A stretch of DNA of 64,000 nt from contig JAPFFF010000001.1 of the NCBI GenBank assembly GCA_039105265.1, positions 8,742,001-8,806,000 of the forward strand, read 5' to 3'. Positions 29,001 to 38,700 of this stretch are shown piece by piece. The stretch comes from Tritrichomonas musculus. Taxonomy: Eukaryota > Parabasalia > Tritrichomonadida > Tritrichomonadidae. The position numbers and the translations under genes were made by a program. Each line of letters starts with the position of its first letter. Position 1 is the stretch's first letter. The notes beneath the pieces were generated by a model. It saw only the letters and a program-made list of their open reading frames with translations, did not search any database and was not told where the DNA came from.

Positions 29001-30579
29001 ATTTACCTCCTAGCTTCTCACATTTCTTGACATGGTTGTTGAATCTATCCATATGTTCATGTCCTTTGTGAATGTATGAACCACAATGAGGGCATATATG
29101 AATATTTGTTAATGCTTCAGCGTTGATGATGTACATGATGTGAAGTATCTTATCCTTTGAATACAACAGGGCTGAAAACGTTTTTGTTTCATCATCGACG
29201 TTATGCCATTGGTCTTGAATATCATAAATATGTTTCTCTTTGTCATATTCATATATGTTGACATTGATGTTATGATTCTTGGCTGATTCTTTCATTTCTT
29301 CAATCGTGATTCCTTTGAATGAGTTTATTAATTGATTTGCTGCTTTTGAAGGTTTCTTTGTATAGCTCAAACCGTGTTCATCACATAATATTTTCTTTGC
29401 TGCTGCGGTTCTGTTGGAGATTTTAAATGTTCGTGTTTCAATAAGTTGCTTATTCAAACAACAAGCAAGAAATCGATACCAACATAAACAATCATCAACG
29501 TTATCGATAATGATATATTTATTTTTAATGAATTCTTTTGGTAAATCATCAATCTTACCTGTTATCTTAACAACTCGTGAGATTGTAAACGATACTGACC
29601 AAACGATACATAATTTGATGTTTGAAGTCGTGGTTTCATATTCATGAATCTTTGATTCAATATACAGTTTAATTTTATCAATATCTTTATTCTCTCTGAC
29701 AATTATTGGAATTGCTGCTTTATAGTTCTTCCATTTGATATCACTTGCCTCATACGTGTACCTTTCGTTTTCATTCTTGGGAGGTATTTCAAATATACCA
29801 GTCAATTGAAAATATATTTTGAACGGTTTCACTTCTTGTTTAAATACTGTTTCAGTTAAATATTCATTGATGTCTTCAATTGATGAAACTCCGTTTTTGT
29901 AATATATTTTGATTGGTTCTTTGCTGTCTTCATCTAATCGTTCAACCTTTTCACTATCATTTGGGAATTGGTCAATGAAATGACTGCATGCTTTGACGGC
30001 TTCATCAAAGTTTTCAGGTTCATTGATTATGAAATATGAATCATGTTTTGAATGAACACCTTTATAGCCAAACTTTTTGAGGTATTCAATTAATTCAGCA
30101 TTTTCATTGTTAAATCGAATGTCTTCATATCGTTGTGGCAGTTTGTTTGTCTTTGGTGGTAATGGTCTCAATAATATATTTTCAGATTTAATTAATTGAA
30201 GGGCTTTGTTGAGTGCATCATGAGCAATTTTAATGTTGTCCTCGATTTGTTTTTGTTTTTGTTTTAGTTGTTGTTCATCATCTTGTTCTTCTTCTTCAAA
30301 TTGTTCCTCTTCCTCCTCTTCTTCTTGTTCTTCTGCTTCTTTCTTCATTCTATTGACGAAAGCTAATATTGTTGTATCATTGATTCTATCACCTTCATGT
30401 TCTCTAAAACCGAATGAAGTTAGATAGTTTTCTAAGATTGATTTGAAGTGTTTAACATCATAATCACTAGGTTTAGATGTTGACAAGCGAGGTTTTAATT
30501 GAAGTTCATTATTGATATACCTGATTTGTTCAATAACAAATGATTTGGTATCTTTTTGATAGTAATAACGAGAACTCAT
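26002..30579 (-). CDS. Polinton family B DNA polymerase, complete (inner copy)
   Basis: The 1525-aa protein copies the element, probably by protein priming as in other Polintons. An acidic stretch lies near residues 75-110. A Cys/His region like an OTU fold (DNVDDCLCWYRFLACC near 360, ILHIMYI near 475) is followed by a CPHC...H...C zinc motif near 495. Exonuclease motifs TYDFET (about 567), FNSSRFDSN and YNDND come next. An HNH motif lies near 930-980. Polymerase motifs DFNSLYPS (about 1063), KISMNGSYGY (about 1260) and VDTDSLY (about 1360) end the series. It is divergent from the 167-aa gene. Confidence 0.92.
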   Translation of the reverse strand: MSSRYYYQKDTKSFVIEQIRYINNELQLKPRLSTSKPSDYDVKHFKSILENYLTSFGFREHEGDRINDTTILAFVNRMKKEAEEQEEEEEEEQFEEEEQDDEQQLKQKQKQIEDNIKIAHDALNKALQLIKSENILLRPLPPKTNKLPQRYEDIRFNNENAELIEYLKKFGYKGVHSKHDSYFIINEPENFDEAVKACSHFIDQFPNDSEKVERLDEDSKEPIKIYYKNGVSSIEDINEYLTETVFKQEVKPFKIYFQLTGIFEIPPKNENERYTYEASDIKWKNYKAAIPIIVRENKDIDKIKLYIESKIHEYETTTSNIKLCIVWSVSFTISRVVKITGKIDDLPKEFIKNKYIIIDNVDDCLCWYRFLACCLNKQLIETRTFKISNRTAAAKKILCDEHGLSYTKKPSKAANQLINSFKGITIEEMKESAKNHNINVNIYEYDKEKHIYDIQDQWHNVDDETKTFSALLYSKDKILHIMYIINAEALTNIHICPHCGSYIHKGHEHMDRFNNHVKKCEKLGGKFKKDFIPSREALPYCPHILNNPVYLYCLSYELEWKPTKHYITYDFETMEQKIEKKVSDKSVINSRLIPLSVSSCVKLDKGLITKNFDIRTNEFIAKWIDWLFVVGCDVYVDKLNHLKSFIKDKSEEELNKIDSSLKTITVFGFNSSRFDSNLFKEQLIKNHWSIDSGMIGTATSLKQFILKSSKYPIRLRFIDAQAFVAGGTLKQFGIDFGGITNSSKGVFPYEAINSDNYNEVLSKSEPFKYEDFYSYLNQKNPLTKADYEEYLIDSKRFATRWDYLLSYNDNDVEMMINPIDNLIQMNAEYKVDLISNLSLSKNASCIKYALAYKDFNPKNDYEIINKSNTFKPTMKWWLNKCDNYRKQDMKHNFCSQKGDSSLQSNQNQRDISKCVSEKDFDAFMKLYESNETGKCHLCGEHFTHTNKPTLDRIDNNKGHQIDNCLLACAECNRLRQRDDDKITRTKIQLKKFCKLHHLPTLITDEKEYYNLRENITGGLSNVLHRVNIRGQTLINKLKYDAVNDRIISYDTSNTVSHVAGIDFNSLYPSSFSSVKHSFNPYHGGIMYMPGSFIKRFDVYDEDGNKNEKVFNAAMNIIQSKKRFDANPEFIFKAEVKLRCPKNKINDLINFPPVFRNINIMNDEQTIGSYMYKYMKDNKLNSADKETRKLTMLLDTCGTFMTFSNYLLWFLIDHGLIVDDIKSLSLYEAHDGFNQFVCEFMKKRQDILSGKAHGNEKFYKISMNGSYGYDGMNSENFNKVRIVDKNKAFQLIASDTYRNGCKLSNDCYLIQSQPHSFKCNTCLQESFWTLDNAKYWYLTFLYDFLYKCIDMNKVHFNSVDTDSLYMSIAGDMNKPIDQLFDYVIKDKTFYDKHIYSFMPNPAINDVYDEKKILGCCVEKFGANQIALCAKCYTIWSDDKTISLKLKGVSLKKNNIKSSDYKNVIEKQSIMKGKNINLQMNAQLMSKITVIKNALTAAHSKMLVLSNHCCCPYVNGFTAKDYFIENH

Positions 30580-30671
30580 TTATGATATAATTAAAAAATC
30601 AAATTATTTGAAATTTGAAAAAATGTTAAATCAAAAAAATAAAAATAATTCAGGTTTTTTATTTCATTGAA

Positions 30672-31175
30672 ATGACAGAATTAATAGAGATATTGAAACA
30701 TGTTGATGCAATCCGTCATTTGTTAACGATATTGATTGCTAAATCAGATGATAATGAAGCTTTCAGGAACCTTGTGAATAACGTTTCATTTGACAATGAC
30801 AATAATGATTCATCATCAGATGATGAAAATCTACCCCATTTCTCTGAACAAAATAGTTTATTGAATGATATAACACCAAAAAGTGATAAACCAAAACGTT
30901 CCTTATTCAATTCATCAAAGTTCTTGAACGCTCATGAACGCGAATTAGTCATGCAATTACTTGATGAAGAACGAATGAATGAAATTAATAAGTTGCCAGC
31001 ACATAAACAAGCATCATACACAAAACTATTAATCAAAAAGCATTTAAACATAGATATATCAACGTACATGGTTAACAAGATTCTCACATTCAAAAGGCAA
31101 CAGACTCATGACAATGATAATGATGACAATGATAACAATAACAATAACAATCAAAGAAGACCACAATTGATTTGA
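30672..31175 (+). CDS. Small Polinton protein with conserved C-terminal domain (167 aa), inner copy
   Basis: It shares the RS(I/L)FNSSKFLN...K(I/L)L(A/T)FK domain with the 116-aa outer protein at 9494-9844. It adds a Ser/Asp-rich linker (NNDSSSDDENLP) and an Asn/Asp-rich tail made from gacaatgat-type repeats. The N-terminus (MTELIEILKHVDAIRHLLTIL) also aligns. The length difference comes from low-complexity insertions. Function unknown. Confidence 0.7.
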   Translation: MTELIEILKHVDAIRHLLTILIAKSDDNEAFRNLVNNVSFDNDNNDSSSDDENLPHFSEQNSLLNDITPKSDKPKRSLFNSSKFLNAHERELVMQLLDEERMNEINKLPAHKQASYTKLLIKKHLNIDISTYMVNKILTFKRQQTHDNDNDDNDNNNNNNQRRPQLI

Positions 31176-31212
31176 ATTCATTGAATCATTTGAAGTTTTA
31201 TTTTTGGTTTAA

Positions 31213-31458
31213 ATGAATAGTGCCATTAATGGTTTGAGTTGTGATACATCATCTTTACACGCTCAGTTTAGAAGGGTAAAGGATATGATATTTGATAAAT
31301 GTATGAACTCTGAAGATGACGCATTAAACGGAAAGTTTGATAAGATGATTCACATATTGTCGATATATAAACAACTATTTAATGATATTGAATCGATTAA
31401 AATACAATTAAGAGCTATTGATGAACGTATCAAATCAGCTGAACAAATGACTTTGTAA
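31213..31458 (+). CDS. Small helical Polinton protein (81 aa), inner copy
   Basis: The protein (MNSAINGLSCDTSSLHAQFRR...) differs from the outer copy at 9210-9455 at only a few residues. It is helical with a coiled-coil-like C-terminus. TTTATTTTT lies at 31197-31205, 7 nt before the ATG, a clear example of the motif upstream of genes in this element. Confidence 0.75.
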   Translation: MNSAINGLSCDTSSLHAQFRRVKDMIFDKCMNSEDDALNGKFDKMIHILSIYKQLFNDIESIKIQLRAIDERIKSAEQMTL

Positions 31459-31506
31459 ATGAATCATTGAATGGCTCATCATTAATGTTGTTTTATTTTT
31501 ATTCAA

Positions 31507-32082
31507 ATGTCTTTAAACCGTGCACGTATTCTTTCCAGCGAAAATGATGCATCTGTCAAAACAGAGCAGAACACAAACATTAATATAAACATCAAACCAA
31601 AGCAACCACAACCAGTTGAATATCCATCAGTTCAACCATTACCACAATCATCTCAAGCCACAAATTTTACTATACCTCAGATGAATGGAGTATATCAATC
31701 ACCACAACCAACAAACAACGTTTCCCTAGAAAGGGGTATAAGTGATATAGGAGCTGATATAACAGAACTTGAAACCAAAAACAAATTCCTTGAGATATTG
31801 TTATCAATCTATGAAACAAATCCAATAAAAGTCAATGATTTATTGATTTGTCATTCAAATACATTAATGGAACTCATCAAATTACTAACACAAGCAGATA
31901 AAGTTGAATTGATTGTTAATGATGATTGTGCGTGTAATGGTTGTGTTTCTCGTTCCAAATATCTTTTGATTGATAGGATTTTGGTGTACAAAAATAATGA
32001 ATCAAATGACTTGAAATACAAATATAATAGCATTTATACCGAACTCATTAGACACAACATTTCATTAAAAACATGTATTTAA
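31507..32082 (+). CDS. Polinton protein of unknown function (191 aa), inner copy
   Basis: A Pro/Gln-rich N-terminus, a helical middle (DIGADITELETKNKFLEILL) and the CACNGC cysteine cluster are shared with the outer copy at 8580-9155. TTTATTTTT is at 31492-31500, 6 nt before the ATG. It lies in a plus-strand run with the 81-aa gene and the ATPase, which suggests coordinated expression. Confidence 0.75.
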   Translation: MSLNRARILSSENDASVKTEQNTNININIKPKQPQPVEYPSVQPLPQSSQATNFTIPQMNGVYQSPQPTNNVSLERGISDIGADITELETKNKFLEILLSIYETNPIKVNDLLICHSNTLMELIKLLTQADKVELIVNDDCACNGCVSRSKYLLIDRILVYKNNESNDLKYKYNSIYTELIRHNISLKTCI

Positions 32083-32248
32083 AAACTAATAAATGATATA
32101 TGAAATATTAGTGGTTTCATTATTAACAGGTTTATTTTTAGTGAAGCTTGTTGAAGTATCATTAATGATACCAGACAAAGAACCAGAACTCAGTGAAGAG
32201 ATAAGAACAAAAATGTATTCATGAAGAGCTTTAACGAAAACTAAAGAA

Positions 32249-33193
32249 ATGAAAGGTTTCATGAAACCCACTCAGTTTAATTATAAAGAGGTTTTATTTT
32301 CTAATAGCTCTGATTATGATGATGACCAAATGAGTTTTGCATTTGAATATGAATCATTCAAGCCAACAGTTAATGAAAAGACATTTAATATTGATGATGA
32401 GATGAATAAAGCTTATCAACGCAATGAATCAAAAATAAAAAACGAATCAATCAGACCAATCGCAAACGGTATTTATTCATATTACAATTCATTGAACATA
32501 CTCGTTGGTCAGCAAGGTAAAGGAAAGAGTCATATAATGCTACGAGATGTTATTCAAATGTCTCGAATGAAGAACGCTGGCTTTCATTTAATTGTTTATG
32601 TATCACGAAACGGAACAATTAACGATGCTACATTCGAAAGCCAACGCGAATTGATACAGCTACCAATAAAAACTGTTGCTGACAGCAATGCTGAAGAATA
32701 TCTTAAACAACTTGATTTATATAAAGAATTGTATAACAAATATTCATCAACACCAAAAATAGTAATCGAAGGGACGGAGTCCCCTTTTGCGAAGCAAAAT
32801 GAAAAGAAGTTAAACGATATGTTTGAGTTTCTTCATATCAATAAACTAGGTCAACCAAATAAACCACTAAATACTATCATTCTTTGTGAAGACTTCTTGA
32901 AATCGAAACTAATTAAATCATCCTATTTTATCAATACCATCAGTCAGCTTCGACATAAGAATCTAATCATATTCGTTAACATCCAGTTCTTCAAAGCTTT
33001 AACAACAGAATGGAAAAATAATGCAACATCATTCTTCATCTTTAGTGGTTATTCACGACAGAAACTCGGCTACATATATCAACAAGTTCCATTTCCAATA
33101 GATTTCGAAGAGCTATGGAATCGATACAGAACAATGAAAGCACATCAATTCGTTTTAATCAATGTTCGAACTAATAACCTTTCATTCATCTAA
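32249..33193 (+). CDS. Polinton genome-packaging ATPase (FtsK/HerA type), inner copy
   Basis: The 314-aa protein shows Walker A GQQGKGKSH near residue 85 and Walker B NTIILCED near 207. It is about ten residues longer than the outer copy because of a short insertion (GTESPFAKQNEK) before Walker B. The N-terminal 80 residues are nearly identical to the outer copy, but the core and C-terminus diverge. Its 3' end overlaps the convergent 152-aa gene by 12 bp. Role: ATP-driven DNA packaging, by family. Confidence 0.85.
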   Translation: MKGFMKPTQFNYKEVLFSNSSDYDDDQMSFAFEYESFKPTVNEKTFNIDDEMNKAYQRNESKIKNESIRPIANGIYSYYNSLNILVGQQGKGKSHIMLRDVIQMSRMKNAGFHLIVYVSRNGTINDATFESQRELIQLPIKTVADSNAEEYLKQLDLYKELYNKYSSTPKIVIEGTESPFAKQNEKKLNDMFEFLHINKLGQPNKPLNTIILCEDFLKSKLIKSSYFINTISQLRHKNLIIFVNIQFFKALTTEWKNNATSFFIFSGYSRQKLGYIYQQVPFPIDFEELWNRYRTMKAHQFVLINVRTNNLSFI

Positions 33194-33640
33194 TACAATT
33201 TGTTGTTGAACACCAACAAACAGCTGTGGTGTATTGATATTATATTTTTGTCTCATCTGTTCAATGAGTTCCTTTGTTTTCTTATCTGTTGCCTTTCTGA
33301 TACTGTAATTATAATACTTATATTCTTTAAATGATTGTTCTTCACTTGAACCTTCAACGAAGAACTCAATTGACGTTGTTGATATCCTTCTTCTAACATT
33401 TGATGTAAGTGTTATATATTCGAGCCCGAGGTCGACTATCTTGTCGTGATAGAATCGTTTGAATTCATTCTCTTTGTTCTTCAATGATATGTACATCACT
33501 TTAGCTTTATATGTAGCCTTTCCACAAGGTATTGGATATCTATCACACAGAATTGAGAAATCACATTGTTTGAACTTCTCTGATTCATCCAACATATCAA
33601 TAAGTGAATTGATGTAATCATAAACCTTTGGTGTTGTCAT
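33182..33640 (-). CDS. Polinton protein of unknown function (152 aa), inner copy
   Basis: The protein (MTTPKVYDYINSLIDML...) is the counterpart of the 151-aa protein at 7041-7496, with most differences conservative. Basic and charged segments alternate with predicted strands. It is the gene closest to the TIR on this side and is convergent with the ATPase gene. No family recognised. Confidence 0.75.
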   Translation of the reverse strand: MTTPKVYDYINSLIDMLDESEKFKQCDFSILCDRYPIPCGKATYKAKVMYISLKNKENEFKRFYHDKIVDLGLEYITLTSNVRRRISTTSIEFFVEGSSEEQSFKEYKYYNYSIRKATDKKTKELIEQMRQKYNINTPQLFVGVQQQIVLDE

Positions 33641-33676
33641 GTCTTTATCATGAAATTAAAAAATAAAAACGTCATT

Positions 33677-34029
33677 GAAGACATCAACAGCCTCAAAAAT
33701 AAAGTGCATCAACTTGAGAATGAATTAAATGAATTGTCTAATAAATGAAACATCAATTGATGGTAATCATTAAATGAGTTCATATTATTTTTGTTCATTA
33801 GTCGTGTTGACGGTGGGCTTTAGCTCGACGGAAACCGACTGATATATACTACTAAACAAGTTCAAAGATGAAGATTCAAAAGTGTCTACCCGATTTTTGA
33901 ATGAAATGAGGGGCTAATTTTGAAAAAGTGGCGATTTTTTGAGTCATGTAGCTGAGGTTTGGGGTCTGTAAACCCTGGTTTGAGGGGGTCATTTTTTATC
34001 ACCCCTCCAACTGGTCCACTATCACTACT
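33677..34029 (-). repeat. Right terminal inverted repeat of inner Polinton
   Basis: The inverted copy of 13449-13801, ending in CTATCACTACT. I compared it along its length and saw no difference. It includes a duplicate of the 3' end of the 75-aa coiled-coil gene at 33677-33748. Confidence 0.95.
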
Positions 34030-34035
34030 TATGTA
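34030..34035 (+). repeat. Target-site duplication of inner Polinton, right copy (TATGTA)
   Basis: Directly follows the right tip CTATCACTACT and matches 13443-13448. The flanking sequences on the two sides continue the polymerase gene of the outer element. Confidence 0.95.
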
Positions 34036-35101
34036 CAAATACATGAAAGACAATAAACTGAATTCAGCAGATAAAGAAACAAGAAAGCTGACAATGTTGC
34101 TTGATACATGCGGTACATTTATGACGTTCTCGAATTACCTTTTATGGTTTTTAATTGACCACGGACTTATTGTTGATGACATTAAGAGCTTAAGTTTATA
34201 TGAAGCTCATGACGGATTCAATCAATTTGTTTGTGAGTTTATGAAGAAGCGTCAAGATATATTGTCAGGAAAGGCACACGGGAACGAAAAGTTTTACAAG
34301 ATTAGCATGAACGGATCTTACGGATATGACGGAATGAATTCAGAGAACTTCAATAAAGTCAGAATTGTTGATAAAAATAAAGCTTTTCAATTGATAGCAT
34401 CCGATACTTATCGCAATGGATGTAAATTGTCAAATGATTGTTATTTGATACAATCACAACCTCATTCATTCAAATGTAATACATGTCTTCAGGAATCATT
34501 TTGGACATTAGACAATGCGAAATATTGGTATTTGACTTTCCTTTATGACTTTCTATACAAATGCATTGACATGAATAAAATTCATTTCAACTCAGTCGAT
34601 ACAGATAGTCTTTACATGTCTATCGCTGGTGATATGAATAAACCGATTGACCAGTTGTTTGATTACGTCATCAAAGACAAAACATTTTATGACAAACACA
34701 TTTATAGCTTTATGCCAAACCCTGCAATCAATGATGTATATGATGAGAAAAAGATTCTCGGTTGTTGTGTTGAGAAGTTTGGAGCAAATCAAGTTGCTTT
34801 ATGTGCCAAGTGTTATACGATTTGGTCAGATGACAAAACAATTTCATTAAAGCTCAAAGGCATATCATTGAAGAAGAACAACATCAAATCAAGTGATTAC
34901 AAAAATGTCATTGATAAGCAATCAATAATGAAAGGCAAAAATATAAACCTTCAAATGAATTCACAACTGATGAGTAAAATAACTGTAATCAAAAATGCAT
35001 TAACAGCAGCACATTCAAAAATGTTGGTATTATCAAATCATTGTTGTTGTCCTTATGTCAATGGTTTCACTGCAAAGGATTATTTCATTGAGAATCATTA
35101 A
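34030..35101 (+). pseudogene. Family B DNA polymerase of outer Polinton, 3' part
   Basis: This part carries motif B (KISMNGSYGY), motif C (VDTDSLY) and the C-terminal Cys-rich end (NHCCCPYVNG), all nearly identical to the intact inner polymerase. It lies on the same strand as the 5' part at 9937-13448 and is separated from it only by the inner element. The HNH gene follows 55 bp downstream. Confidence 0.9.
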
Positions 35102-35156
35102 ACAATTAATTTAATGATTTTATTTTAAAAAATCAATTTTTTTATTTTTGTTATAA

Positions 35157-35795
35157 ATGAGTCAACCAACTGAACAAACACAAATTGAAAATGCTGAAGC
35201 TGAATTTGAACCTTTGAAAGGTTTTGAAAGTGATTATGAAATTCAAACAACTTTCCCTTATAACATCAAGAATAAGAAAACAGGAAAAATAATAGCTGAA
35301 GGTGAATACAGACAAAATGTTTATCCGTGTGTAAACCTAAATAACAAAATATATTATAAACATATTCTTGTAGCAAAGCAATTTATTGAAAACCCTAATA
35401 ATCTACCACAAGTCGACCATAAGAATAGAATCAAAACTGATTATCATCTTGATAATTTACGATTTGTATCAAGTTCAGAGAATAATAAAAATAAATCAAA
35501 TTATAAAGGTATTCAATATGAATTCATTGATGACATACCTGATGATGCAATTGTTATTGATTTCTATGAAACAAAGACAGAAAGGAAAGAATTTGAAGAA
35601 AACACGTATTATTATTACCATGATGATACTAATAATGAAGACATTTTTTATGCAAAGATTACTGATAATATTTATAAAATTCTTCATATCAATACAAATA
35701 AATCAGGCAATGAATTTATTTCAATGAACGATATAAATAATCAAAAAGTTAGCGTATATATTAATAGATTCAAACATCAACATGATTTGATTTGA
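35157..35795 (+). CDS. NUMOD4/HNH-type endonuclease-like protein (212 aa), only in outer Polinton
   Basis: A NUMOD4-like segment (GFESDYEIQ...YPCVNLNNKIYY) leads into an HNH core: KHILVAKQFIENPNNLPQVDHKNR followed by LDNLRFVSSSENNKNK. This is the layout of intron-less homing endonucleases of phages and large DNA viruses. The C-terminal 90 residues are acidic and unidentified. It replaces the KilA-N gene of the inner element at the same place. TTTATTTTT lies at 35141-35149. Nicking activity is expected from the family, not shown. Confidence 0.8.
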   Translation: MSQPTEQTQIENAEAEFEPLKGFESDYEIQTTFPYNIKNKKTGKIIAEGEYRQNVYPCVNLNNKIYYKHILVAKQFIENPNNLPQVDHKNRIKTDYHLDNLRFVSSSENNKNKSNYKGIQYEFIDDIPDDAIVIDFYETKTERKEFEENTYYYYHDDTNNEDIFYAKITDNIYKILHINTNKSGNEFISMNDINNQKVSVYINRFKHQHDLI

Positions 35796-35796
35796 T

Positions 35797-38700
35797 TTAC
35801 TCTTTGAATACAGCTAATGTTCTTTCATCAATGATACTTGTAATGATTCCAACAGTCATACGTTTTATTTTTGATGTTATTGCTGTCTCTCCTGAAAGAA
35901 CTTTCAGCTTATTGTCTTCATTATCGATAAACACCTCATCACCGATTGAATAACATGATGAATCATTAACGCGAACCATATAATCACCATGTGAACTAAA
36001 TGTGATACATTTATTTTTGTCATCGATTCTCACACATATACCGACATACTCCTTCCATGTTCCTGATGTTTTGACACTACAAATACAATCAATTGTATCA
36101 TCTGCTGTTGATGGTTTCCATTCATCACCAACATGTTTGTAAACCTTACCTGTCATATACACAGGAGAACCAACAACGAAATCACTAACAGAGTTCATTG
36201 ATGATTCAATCGGCGAGTAATGTGTGATTGTTGTGTTTGATTGTGCACCGTAAATAGCAGCCTTATATTTTGCTAAATAACCTCGGGACATGATGCATCT
36301 TGAATATATTTGTTTAGCATCTAATAATTCCTGAGTAGTTGTCCAAGAATATCCGCCTATCGGGAAATTATATGTCAGGGGTCTTCCTGATGTTATATCA
36401 ACAGTGTCTTCATAATAGAATGGGAATTTGAAATTGTCGAAATACACAGTTCTTTGATGTAATACAAGAACAATGTTATGAGGATTTCCAGTTGTATCAT
36501 AGAATAATATTCTTATTTCCAAACATAGCGCATAATCACCTACTATATATTCCAGTTTAATTACCTTATCTTCAAGTTTTAGATAATGAATTGATATTTC
36601 ACCGCCCTCTGTAATCGGTCCGCAATCAATAGCACATTTTTTTATTAGTTGTTCTTCTGTTATGACGTTTGACTTCAGAGCAAAGTTATCATTCACATAT
36701 TTCACCGAAGTAATCATATCATCATTCACAGGTCGGATGCTGATTAATGTGATAGTTGCATCATAAATATTGGTTAGTGTATCATCCTCAGCTCTCAATG
36801 AAACAATATGGGTATTATAATTAATATTTATTAATTCATTGCTTGTTGATTTGTAAATCATATTCAAACTTTTATATAAACTGTATTCGTATTCAACTTC
36901 TTCATATGATGCATCATCAGCATTTCGTTTGAATTTGACGATAATATTTTTGGTTGTGAATACTCTTCTTATATCATCATCAGGAACTACACAACCACTT
37001 TCATTCTGTGTACATTGAATTGTGATTTGTTCTGGATTTTCATCAACAACATTTGCAGTTTTAATAAATGGTGATTCGATTTGTGCTTTAATGACGTTGA
37101 TTAACCATTGAGTATTGCCACTTGAATTACACAACATAAATTCACCACGGTCATACCATACAATAGATAATCCATTATCTAACATCATTCTATATCCTCT
37201 CATATATTTTTCATAAGGCTTGAATATCAAATCAAAATGCTGAATATTGTTAATGTAATCCTTGTTAGAACCCCAATTAACATCAAATATCACATGTATA
37301 TCGGTTTCTGGTAAGTATGGTTTTACAAATATATAATCACGAACGGGATTCGGATATTCAATATTCAATTCAGTTCCGTATAGTGCGGTACTCAGTGCAG
37401 ATTCATTAACCAAATCTGTTGGAATTGTTGGAATCTCTGTTTTCAATGCATACTTATCTAATTCATAAGCCAATTCATCCTCATCAACAAACTTCTCATC
37501 AGCTTGTGCACTAGTAAAATAAGCTGTCAGGTCAACATCTTTAATATCACTCTTCAATGCATATTTATCTTCGAGAAATGCAAGATTAACAACACAGTTT
37601 TTGTTTGTTTCATCATAATCTTCATTTGCAATATAACAACTTATTACATTGATTCTGTGTTGGTTATCAAAATCATAAACAACTCCGCAACTTGAACTCA
37701 TTTCTAATGTTAATGCTATATTTTGAACACCATTATTTAAAACATAATCATTATTATTAATACTTGATATAGTGAATATTCCTTTATATTTAATATTTTC
37801 ATCAGTTTTATCATATCCATCAAATAACATTCCGTATTGTTCCCATTTTTCTAAATATTGGCTTGCATTAGTATAAAGAGCCGAAAGAGTATTAATACTA
37901 TTACCTTCATCATAATATAATTCTAATTCTTGATTGAAAGTAATTGTTTTATCAATAATCTCTGGAATCTCACTTTTCAAAGCATATTTACCTTCAGCGA
38001 CTGTTTTCGTTTCATACTTATCTAATTCATAAGCCAATTCATCCTCATCAACAAACTTCTCATCAGCTTGTGCGCTTGTATAATACGCTGTTAAGTCAAC
38101 AGGTTCAGGAATTTCACTCTTCAAAGCTAATTCATCATTTGTTTCTGCTAATGTTATTGTTATCGGAAGGTATTGATATTTATCATAAATTGCTCCAGTA
38201 AATTCATCCCACACTAATTCAAAATACTCACCTTCACTTTCAAATCCTTCAGCTTCATGTTGTTTAACGTTATATTCATCATCAGTATATAATTCATTTG
38301 TCTTGAATCTGATATCAAAATGGAATATATTACTACTATTGTCTAATTTATAACCAACCAAATGTGTTCCTTCTTTGAACGGTAAAACGTGAGATGTATC
38401 CATTCCGTTTTCTTCATATTCTTCTGGTACTGGACCTATATTAGGAAACATATATGTCTTGATTTCAATTGTGTATTCAGTTGATACATTCAAATTATCT
38501 CTCGTGATGTAATTCTTCAAATCATCTTTTGGAACATATCGTTCGGCACAAACATCCAAAGCTGATTGAAAACCTTCATTAGCCGCTATACTTGTTAAAC
38601 ACATTGATGCTTTAGCTGATAATGGTTTATCATCTTCAGCCATCAATTTCTGAAACATTTCGTCGGGTAATAGTTCTTTTATGTTCAATTGCAACTCACT

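Larger units (their letters stand above)
13449..34029. mobile_element. Inner Polinton (Maverick), apparently whole
   Basis: The element is 20,581 bp, with 353-bp inverted repeats that look identical, AG...CT tips and a perfect 6-bp target duplication. It carries the complete gene set: polymerase B, integrase, packaging ATPase, major capsid protein, fibre-like protein, KilA-N protein and small genes, all with open frames as far as I can see. It lies inverted relative to the outer element and inside its polymerase gene. Identical TIRs and an intact duplication imply a very recent insertion. Confidence 0.95.
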
